Assembly (NCBI RefSeq): GCF_037325665.1
Contig: NC_090253.1
Location: forward strand, 37,886,722 to 37,950,721
Direction: 5' to 3'
Origin: Littorina saxatilis
Taxonomy: Eukaryota > Mollusca > Gastropoda > Littorinimorpha > Littorinidae
Length of the DNA: 64,000 nt
The notes beneath the pieces are model-generated. The model saw only the letters and a program-made list of their open reading frames with translations, made no database searches and was not told the origin of the DNA. How positions within the stretch are numbered: position 1 is the stretch's first letter; the number at the start of each line of letters is the position of its first letter. The position numbers were made by a program, and so were the translations under genes. This document shows positions 58,401-64,000 of this stretch, one piece after another.

Positions 58401-61400
58401 CAATTTTTGCTCATATGTTCGCATTGAACACTGCCTGCTGAGAAAAACGATTGCAAGTTTATGTGTACGTGGCATTTGCTTGAGAAAAGAATATTTATTA
58501 AATTTATTTGAATCAGTTTTGCTTGATAAACACTAAAGTCTAGGTGTTTTTTGCATTAGATTTGAAATATTTCAGTAGTTAGAATAGAAGTGTTTTACAG
58601 TTGACCACCCCCCCATAAAGACCTCCATTTTTTTTGATGAGGTCTTAACAAGGAAAGAGTCTTAAATGGAGGTAAATTTACAGAACTTTTGAACATAAAA
58701 TCTGAAAAGGCAAAGTCTTAAAAGGAGGGAATTCTTCAACCAGGGGGTCTTTGAGAGAGGTTCCACTTTCCCAGTGAAAGGTATCTCAGTGATGTACATT
58801 TTAGTCGGTCTCCGGTCTCTGACCGATCCAATTTCCCCAGGACCTATAGCTTTAACCCCAGCAGGACACAGGTCCTATTAACCTACAGAAGAAGTGGTCA
58901 AGGGTCCGATCGTTTTTGACAATGAAGCGGACATGCGGACTGTTCAATTTTCAAGAGGAAAGCTTGTTTCGGTTTTGCCAAGCGAAAGTAAACACTGCGT
59001 GAGGAAAGCTGGTTTCGGTTTTGCCAAGCGAAAGTATGCACTGCGTGTGACCAGTTTGTTGAGTGAACGAGGCACCATATGGGATCTGATTCTTTGAATT
59101 AATTTATCCTCAAGTTGGATCAAGAAGAAAAAAAGAAAACCGAACCCATATGGTGCCTCGAGTGCATTCATTGGCTCAGCAATAAATCGTTGAGAGAGGA
59201 TTCAGTGCACAGAACTTGGTGTGTACAGCTCGAAGAAACCGATTGTGTGTCAAAACCCAGGACATGATCCTGAAAGCAAAACTTGAGGGACCCGCAGAAC
59301 GGTCAGATGCCTACCTAAAAAACATTGTCGACAGATGGGCAGTGAAAAAAACCCGACAACTGTTCAAATAACTTTGAAATGTGATTCAATCCATTGAGTA
59401 GGCCCTATCTAGTCATGACAGTCGCGGAAGGTGGAAGAATTTAAACTAAAAAATCTTTTTAAATGCGGTTTTACGAGTCGTGTTTTTGTCCTATTGAAAT
59501 TGCAATCTCAGGACACTGTGTCCTATTGATTTTCAGTCTTCAGGACAATTGTCCTAAAGGCTGCTAGAAAAATGTACATCACTGTATCTTGTTTAAAATT
59601 CGAAATCATTCTCAAAGTACAGTCGAACCTGCCCTTGCGACCACCTCTCGAAAGCGACCACCTGCCCACAACGACCACTCCAAAGGATCCCTGACGAGTT
59701 TTCGTCTCTCAAACTCACCTTTACATTGCGACCACTTTTGGTTGGTCCCTTGGGTGGTCGTTATGAACATGTTTGACTGTCCACTTTTTTGCTCAGTGCG
59801 TTGAGACTTCATCTGATCTCTCTGCAGATGGAGATCAACCTGAAGGGTCAGATAGTGATGCTGGACGAAGCTCACAACATCGAGGACTGTGTGCGAGAGG
59901 CAGCCAGTCAGACCATCACACAGGAACAGATTCAGAAAGCTCTGCACGACATGGACGTCCTCAGTAAGAGACTGTGATGTTAACTGTTTGCCACATGTTT
60001 TCTTCCTTCTTTACTTCCTTTCTTCTGGCCTTCCTTCCTTCCTTTCAGCCCTCCCTCCTTCCTGCCTTCCTTCCTTCCTCCCTTCCTTCCCTCCCTCCTT
60101 CCTTCCTTCCATTCATTCTTCCTCTCTCCCTCTCCTCCTTGTTTCCTTCCTTTCTTCCTTCCTTCTTTCCTACATTCCTTTATACCTTCCTTTCTTCTTT
60201 CCATCCTTCCTCCCTTCCTTTCTTCCTTCCATCCTTCCTTCCTTCCTTCCTCCCTCACTCCCTCACTCTCTTCCTTTCTTCCTACCCTCCTTCCTTCCTT
60301 TCTTCCTTCCGTCCTTCTCTCCGCCCTTCCTTCCGTCCTTCCTTTCTTTAAACAGATGTGCATAAATGCATTGCTGTATCTGCTTTTCACAGGCAAAGGA
60401 AATAGTCCAGTTTATTTTTTAAGTATGTAAAGTAATGCATGGTTCTTTATTTTGACTCATTTTTTCTGTGCTGAAATAATGTCTATTTTTTTTGCAGTTG
60501 AGAAGGGCGTGAAGATAGCAGATATCTCCAAGCTGAGACAAATGGTAAACATCCTTTTCTTATTTGTCAGTATATCATTGATACCAAGAAAAGTCCTTTT
60601 TGAACTGTGTGTAGTTGTGACCTTCTTACAAAAAAGCAGCAACAAACAAAAACATGAAAGGTTTGTGATGTTATTGCCCATTTGATTAAAAACAGAATAT
60701 GGTGCTTGTTGCGCACTCTGTTCAGCATAAATTATTCATTTTTTTCTTCAAAATATGATATGCTTCTGCTTGTAGAACCACGCAGGAGATTCTGTTCACT
60801 ACAGGTGTCCTTTCATAAAAGGAAAACAATGGCTTTGCTACAGTTTTTGTGTGAAAATGCGTTGTCATTGCTTCCGTTTGAAAATAATCTGTCATTGACC
60901 CGGACTTATTGTTTCTGTGCAAAAATGTTCTGTTATTGTTTCTGTCTGCAGTGTCACAAGCTGGATACGTTCATCGAAGATCAGTCGTCATCGTTGACTC
61001 AGCACGACTTTCAGCAGTCCTATCGTATGTGGAGCGGCTTTGAGATCATCGCTCAGCTCCAGCGCCTCGACCTGGGACTCCAGAAATACGAAGAGCTTAG
61101 GGTGAGGGACCCTTGCCAAGGATAGTCCGTTCTTGTTGTGTTGAAGTCCTTTCGGTTTGTTTTTGTGTGTGTGTGAATTTTTCAGTCAGACTTGTGAAGA
61201 CTTTTATTTATGTGAACAGGTTATGTCATTTGTGGATGTATGGAATTATGCTGTGAAAACGACTATCGTGAAAAAAAACTACAACATTGAAGTGACTTGC
61301 TGTGTAGTAGTAGTAGTTTTGGGACTGGCTTAATTGCCCAGGCCTGGCGGCCCATAATTTGTCCCATTCTGTGGTTGCATACAATTGGAGGTGGGTTTTT

Positions 61401-63624
61401 TTTTTACATTTGTCTTATGGTTAAGGTTTCATGGTAGAAACAAGCAAGCAAAGAAAGATTTTTTTTCTTCTCATTTTCAATTTAAGAGCTGTGAGGTTGG
61501 CTTTTGTTAAAACTGTAGCTGTTTACAGGCTTAGTTAGATTCTGGAGCTCTCAGACTGAGTTAGATTCTGGAGCTCTCAGACTGAGTTAGATTCTGGAGC
61601 TCTCAGACTGAGTTAGATTGGAGGGCTCTCAGATATAGGTATATACAGCAATACATAAAGAAAAATATAGGTAAATTCTTTTTTTTCTTACAGACTACCT
61701 TGGCGTCCATCAAAGCAGAGGAACAGGAAGAAAAACTGTACGCTGGGGGGCAGGATGTTGACATGCTGAGTTCCCCGGCGTCTTCTCTCTTTGAACAGGT
61801 GTTTCTGGTCTTGAAATATCTGTACAAGGATGACATGAAGCACGCCGAAGACTACAGGTAAGCACACTGAAATAAGTGTGGGAAACAGGGAATGATTGAC
61901 TCATTCAAGTCGCGCCCGTATTGTTTGTTTCGTTCCCTCAAATCGCACTGTTTTTGGCATTTTGTAAAAAATCACAGACACACAACCACACAACATAAAA
62001 CAAAATGTATCAGAAAGAATTACATGTGATCTTTGTGAAAACCCTAACCTTATAATTGAGGCTGTAGATCCAACTGTGTGACACTTAATCCAATATGGTA
62101 TTCAATAGGGGGTAAAACGAAAGTTTTAAGCGACGTCATGCTGTTTCGGCGAATTGACTACGTCGCAGTCCGCACGGAAAAATCAGTGCTGAAGGCGACA
62201 AACCAACGCTAATAGTAGTTGGAGGGAAGCAACTCCTTCAAAAATGAACGTACTTTTAGTTGCCAGTTGCGTCCCTGCAATCCTCGTTACTCCCAACAAG
62301 GAGAAAAAATAACAAATCTTGCCGGTGATATATCGCCGGCATTTTTTTTACGTAGTAGAAAAGTGCCGGCGATATTTCACTGGCACGACTCGAACGAGTT
62401 AAGGAAACAGGGTGGACTTTTGGTTTGCTGACCTTTCATGTTTGCTTTGATGTGATTCTATTACAGTGCAACTCCCCCTTTTAAGACCCTCCATTTTAAC
62501 CTCTATTCCACTCCCCCCCCTCCCCCCTCCCCCCCCCCCTCTTAAGACCTTGCTTTTTTGGACTTTCTGTTCACAGCCTCTGAAAAGTAACTCCCTCTTC
62601 GTTAAGGCCTGAATTGACTGAATGGGACTGGGTGGCCGAGTGGTAACGCACTTGCGCTCGGAAGCAAGAGGTTGCGAGTTCGACCCTGGGTCAGGGCGAT
62701 AGCAATTTTCTCCCCCCTTTCCTAACCTAGGTGGTGGGTTCAAGTGCTTAGTCTTTCGGATGAGACGAAAAACCGAGGTCCCTTCGTGTACACTACATTG
62801 GGGTGTGCACGTTAAAGATCCCACGATTGACAAAAGGGTCTTTCCTGGCAAAATTGTATAGGCATAGATAAAAATGTCCACCAAAATACCCGTGTGACTT
62901 GGAATAATAGGCCGTGAAAAGTAGGATATGCGCCGAAATGGCTGCGATCTGCTGGCCGATGTGAATGCGTGATGTATTGTGTACAAAAAATTCCATCTCA
63001 CACGGCATAAATAAATCCCTGCGCCTTGAATATGTGCGCAATATAAATTGCATAAAATTTAAAAAATAAAAAAAATAAAAAATAAAAATCCCTGCGCTTA
63101 GAACTGTACCCACGGAATACGCGCGATATAAGCCTCATATTGATTGATTGATTGATTGATCAGTTTCTTTAAGGGGATGTTCTACTGTATTTGAGGTGCT
63201 GCAAAGAAATACGGGAATGTACTTGAAGAAAAGCAATGAACATATAATATTTAGGGGATGAGATAATGGGTAGAAAATGTCAAAGCAGGCTTTGCATAAA
63301 GTACATTTGATGGAAATAGTCCTTATGCCTACAAGCTCTGGTAGCTTCTGCAGAGTTGGTGGTGGTGGACAGTTCTGTTCCTCGTATGAATTGTGAAGAC
63401 ACCATGAAATTTGCCATAGATTTGACGCAAAATAAGAGGCATCAGACATTTTATAAGGGTACGGAAAAGGGCTGATAAGAAAACTTGTTTCAATTGTTTT
63501 CAAGAATGTACACAGCAAAACTCTGAAGTATTCTTGCTCTTGGGTCTTAAAAGACTTTTGTGTGTGTTTTGTTTGCAGGACATCGATTGTGAAAAGTGTC
63601 AAGTATGTGAATGCCTCTGATATG
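49489..63624 (+). CDS. BRIP1: BRIP1/FANCJ DNA helicase, first 15 coding exons (partial)
   Basis: Fifteen exons join in phase into 562 codons: 49489-49578, 50403-50514, 51564-51596, 54137-54352, 54843-54910, 55426-55646, 56221-56310, 56625-56718, 57382-57504, 58295-58390, 59828-59963, 60498-60544, 60952-61101, 61694-61857, 63579-63624. All have GT-AG borders. The protein is the superfamily 2, XPD-like Fe-S helicase of the Fanconi anaemia pathway, which unwinds 5'-3' in the nucleus at interstrand crosslinks and G-quadruplexes. It starts [20 protein letters not shown], close to vertebrate BRIP1, and residue numbers track the human protein within about five. The helicase C-terminal motor and the BRCA1-binding tail lie past the window. 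Introns hold SINEs, MITEs and a 340-base pyrimidine tract. No broken exon was found. Confidence 0.97.
49703..50074 (+). mobile_element. SINE with GACCCCCCGCGGGTTAGG head
   Basis: Head GACCCCCCGCGGGTTAGGGG, then GTCGTAAGAGGCGACTAACG, a middle with ACTGGAAACTTGCATTCTCC, and tail GTCGCGATATGACCTTCGTG...GACGTTGAACACCAAATAAAG plus A-rich end. The tail is shared with two other SINEs in this window. In BRIP1 intron 1. Confidence 0.75.
50403..50514 (+). CDS. BRIP1: BRIP1 exon 2, Walker A
   Basis: [20 protein letters not shown] then [17 protein letters not shown]. The [10 protein letters not shown]-loop (residues 44-52) binds ATP and is identical to the vertebrate motif. The donor is taken as GTTGGT at 50515 because it is the position that keeps phase with the 33-base micro-exon 51564-51596 ([10 protein letters not shown]). 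Confidence 0.9.
50578..51111 (+). mobile_element. tRNA-derived SINE with (TTGA)n tail, copy 1
   Basis: The head GGCCGAGTGGTAACGCACTT...GCGAGTTCGACCCTGGGTC has A and B boxes. The 534-base element ends in (ATTG)n. GAATGT is found at both borders (50572-50577, 51112-51117), a likely target duplication. The 3' part contains two related modules (CCTGCGCCTTGAATA...GCGCGATATAAATTGCAT and CCTGCGCTTAGAACT...GCGCGATATAAGCCTCAT) separated by A-rich sequence. In BRIP1 intron 2. Confidence 0.85.
51120..51560. other. BRIP1 intron 2 remainder
   Basis: Unique sequence with no second element border recognised; ends in the pyrimidine tract of exon 3. Confidence 0.4.
51661..53229. mobile_element. TIR element of unknown family with repeated 12-mers
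   Basis: The left end TGGGCAACTCCCAAAAGGTG and the right end (inverted: TGGGCAACTCCTAAAAGGTG) bound 1.57 kb in BRIP1 intron 3. The interior lacks a transposase but contains GTTTCTTGTGAC or its complement at 52000-52011, 52290-52301, 52467-52478, 52643-52654 and 52836-52847, and GTTTCTCGTGAC at 51834-51845. No superfamily assigned; the target duplication is unclear (ATAGT outside left, GTTAT outside right). Confidence 0.65.
53968..54052 (+). repeat. 85-bp dispersed repeat, copy 1
   Basis: GCTACACTGAAAATTCAAAA...TTACACTTAAGCCTTCACAC. A second copy lies at 55858-55942 (GCTACGCTGAAAATTCAAAA...CTACACTTGAGGCTTCACAA), both in BRIP1 introns, with about 80-85% identity by eye. Origin unknown. Confidence 0.6.
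54137..55646 (+). CDS. BRIP1: BRIP1 exons 4-6, insertion with Cys clusters
   Basis: Exons 54137-54352, 54843-54910 and 55426-55646 code for the variable insert between helicase motifs I and Ia. Two Cys clusters seen also in vertebrate BRIP1 are kept: [11 protein letters not shown] at the start and [11 protein letters not shown] near the end. The segment between is a low-complexity Ala/Thr/Ser stretch, an acidic IDDDSDEEF patch and a basic TRKKKVRL patch that could serve nuclear entry. The conserved clusters help assign BRIP1 over RTEL1 or DDX11. Confidence 0.9.
55858..55942 (+). repeat. 85-bp dispersed repeat, copy 2
   Basis: See the copy at 53968-54052; same orientation, 1.9 kb apart. Confidence 0.6.
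56221..58390 (+). CDS. BRIP1: BRIP1 exons 7-10, motif Ia and Fe-S domain
   Basis: Exons 56221-56310, 56625-56718, 57382-57504 and 58295-58390. Motif Ia region [20 protein letters not shown]; then the four 4Fe-4S ligands: C288 (REHTCIHPQ), C303 (EGCENLMK), C312 (DAGCRFKE) and C351 ([10 protein letters not shown]). Human BRIP1 uses C283, C298, C310 and C350, so spacing is nearly the same. The block ends [17 protein letters not shown]. The exon holding C312 is preceded by three partial tandem copies of its own acceptor and start. Confidence 0.95.
56345..56470 (+). mobile_element. ACAGTGGAAC-family MITE, right part
   Basis: CTTTTTCAGATTCTCTGTTG, AACCTCTGTAAATTGACCTT and the right end TTTTCCACTGTAA align with the right two thirds of the copy at 262-441. 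Diverged. Confidence 0.5.
57080..57381 (+). repeat. Three partial tandem copies of a BRIP1 splice acceptor and exon start
   Basis: TTTTGTCAG|GACGCAGG-type acceptors occur at 57079, 57162 and 57260 before the used one at 57381. Each is followed by a copy of the exon start (GACGTAGGGTGTCCGCC; GACGCAGGGTGTCGTTTC; GACGCAGGATGTCGCTTC) running up to 90 bases into the exon, then rejoining intron sequence (AAGACGGTGCAATAATCAGC). The copy-3-to-4 period is 121 bases; copies 1 and 2 carry internal deletions. None has a donor before a stop in the BRIP1 frame, so use of these acceptors would end the protein inside the Fe-S domain. Confidence 0.85.
57896..57993. repeat. (CCTTG)n/(CCTTA)n pentanucleotide array
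   Basis: About five CCTTG units, then about eleven CCTTA units. The array resumes after the following hAT-like insert (GTTACCTTACCTTACC from 58222), so one array was split by an insertion. Confidence 0.9.
58002..58221. mobile_element. Small hAT-like MITE inside the CCTTA array
   Basis: It starts CAGGGGCGAGTAAATAATCC and ends (inverted) CAGGGATGGCCAAATC, with repeated ACTCGCC/GGCGAG words inside. The CCTTA repeats flank both sides. No 8-bp duplication could be fixed because the target is repetitive. Confidence 0.5.
58600..58775 (-). mobile_element. ACAGTGGAAC-family MITE, diverged inverted copy
   Basis: GAGGTCTTAACAAGG, AGTCTTAAATGGAGG, ATCTGAAAAGGCAAAGTCTT and GAGGTTCCACT match the family in reverse. 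The terminal bases are worn. Confidence 0.45.
58955..59160. repeat. Tandem 46-bp duplication plus short foldback
   Basis: GAGGAAAGCTTGTTTCGGTT...AAAGTAAACACTGCGTGA occurs twice in tandem (58959-59049). It is followed by CGAGGCACCATATGGG and its exact inverse CCCATATGGTGCCTCG at the ends of 59068-59160. Confidence 0.7.
59619..59781. mobile_element. Small pogo-like MITE (CAGTCGAACC ends)
   Basis: TACAGTCGAACCTGCCCTTG on the left; GTTATGAACATGTTTGACTGT on the right as diverged inverse; internal GCGACCACCT/GGTGGTCGTT also inverted. It ends about 47 bases upstream of BRIP1 exon 11. Confidence 0.6.
59828..59963 (+). CDS. BRIP1: BRIP1 exon 11, Walker B DEAH box
   Basis: [20 protein letters not shown] then [24 protein letters not shown] at residues 394-397 coordinates Mg2+ and activates water for ATP hydrolysis. 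The [12 protein letters not shown] context is that of BRIP1. Confidence 0.95.
60007..60350. repeat. Polypyrimidine (CCTT)n tract, ~340 bp
   Basis: Almost pure C/T on the + strand with CTTC/CCTT/CTTT words, in BRIP1 intron 11, 44 bases past the donor. Mirror-symmetric parts could form triplex DNA. Confidence 0.9.
60498..63624 (+). CDS. BRIP1: BRIP1 exons 12-15, arch-like segment
   Basis: Exons 60498-60544, 60952-61101, 61694-61857 and 63579-63624 code for residues 427-562: the helical region between the DEAH box and the second motor domain, e.g. [20 protein letters not shown] (human [20 protein letters not shown]) and [20 protein letters not shown]. The last exon ends at GTAAGT (63625), so the gene continues past the window. 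Confidence 0.9.
61527..61630. repeat. 26-bp tandem repeat, 3.5 units
   Basis: Unit TTAGATTCTGGAGCTCTCAG followed by ACTGAG, three near-identical copies and a partial fourth, in a BRIP1 intron just before exon 14. Confidence 0.9.
61870..62460. other. BRIP1 intron 14 sequence with palindrome
   Basis: No element border fixed. GCCGGTGATATATCGCCGGC at about 62320-62339 is nearly palindromic, and GCCGGCGATATTTCACTGGC follows at 62362, so the two could pair. Confidence 0.4.
62463..63192 (+). mobile_element. ACAGTGGAAC-family MITE split by a SINE
   Basis: Left end TACAGTGCAACTCCCCCTTT with the AAGACC interior and a long C-rich run (62507-62540); right end GGGGATGTTCTACTGTA after the SINE tail. This is the clearest nested insertion of the family. 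Confidence 0.65.
62625..63160 (+). mobile_element. tRNA-derived SINE with (TTGA)n tail, copy 2
   Basis: About 95% identical by eye to the copy at 50578-51111, including both 3' modules, the A-rich spacer and the (ATTG)n tail. It lies inside a MITE in BRIP1 intron 14. Confidence 0.85.
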
Positions 63625-64000
63625 GTAAGTTATCTTACTTTAAATGCACCTACCTTTGAGATATGATGTTAGTGAAACTGCCTGAGCTAAGGACTGTTGC
63701 GGGATCTCCTAACAAAATATTATTGGGGATGATTTTAGCCTGTAATTTGTGGTGTTTTACTAGCCAAAATGTACAAAATAAAATTAATAAAAAAATGAAA
63801 ATGAAACCATGTGCTGCTCAGACCTACTGGTTAGTGGTTTTGTTGACAGTTTTGATGTAATTACTTGTGGTTTGACTATTCAAACCAGGTTTCACCCTTC
63901 TTACCTAATGCCTTCTTTAGAAATGGATAGCACTTTCATTGATAGTGTGCAATTTTGTGTTCATGCTTGAAGTAAAGCAGTGAGTGTGAACTTCTGAGAA
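63625..64000 (+). other. BRIP1 intron 15 (partial)
   Basis: It begins with the donor GTAAGT; no further exon is seen before the window ends. Confidence 0.7.

Noticed and set aside
59974-60396. Pro/Ser/Leu-rich and Arg/Glu/Gly-rich frames over the CCTT tract
   Set aside because: Artefacts of the low-complexity pyrimidine repeat.

Overview
The window looks like nuclear DNA of a mollusc, most likely a marine gastropod. It has two conserved animal genes with many short exons and GT-AG introns. It is packed with tRNA-derived SINEs, MITE-like inverted-repeat elements and long microsatellites, and several repeats match families I recall from periwinkle-type snails. The lineage call is inference; no marker gene fixes it.

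Layout. (1) 1-5.2 kb: the 3' part of a SERCA calcium pump gene on the + strand, with one internal exon (3923-4040) and a last exon (4813-5013) that reads into a hydrophobic C-terminus. The donor at 4931 offers an alternative: a phase-matched exon at 24683-24747 (21-residue tail) or at 15307-15326 (6-residue tail). (2) 5.2-24.6 kb: the presumed last SERCA intron or downstream DNA. It holds several MITEs and foldbacks, two copies of a repeat rich in TCAAGGTCA motifs (7450-8886, 23771-24592), and a whole-looking DIRS-type retrotransposon (about 18359-23600). (3) 24.7-31 kb: no host gene seen; a LINE 3' part lies inside a (CT)n tract. (4) 31.9-34.6 kb: a 28-bp satellite array, then an intronless minus-strand gene for a charged coiled-coil-like protein of 357 residues with no family I recognise. 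(5) 35-40 kb: microsatellites, SINEs, a 5'-truncated LINE with clear target duplications. (6) 40319-43304: an intact-looking DNA transposon with a 604-residue transposase, terminal inverted repeats and TTAA target duplications (Kolobok-like). (7) 43.3-49 kb: decayed LINE and three TIR elements (about 44.75, 46.4 and 47.7 kb), the last a hAT remnant carrying a SINE. (8) 49489 to the window end: the first 15 coding exons (562 codons) of a BRIP1/FANCJ DNA helicase on the + strand, from start codon through Walker A, the four Fe-S cysteines and DEAH. The helicase C-terminal half lies beyond the window.

The host genes are not a pathway: SERCA pumps Ca2+ into the ER; BRIP1 is a nuclear Fe-S helicase for DNA repair. 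The most unusual local structures are tandem copies of the 3' splice site and start of the BRIP1 exon carrying the third Fe-S cysteine, the Kolobok-like transposon, a 1.57-kb inverted-repeat element with six near-identical 12-bp motifs, and the satellite next to the orphan gene.
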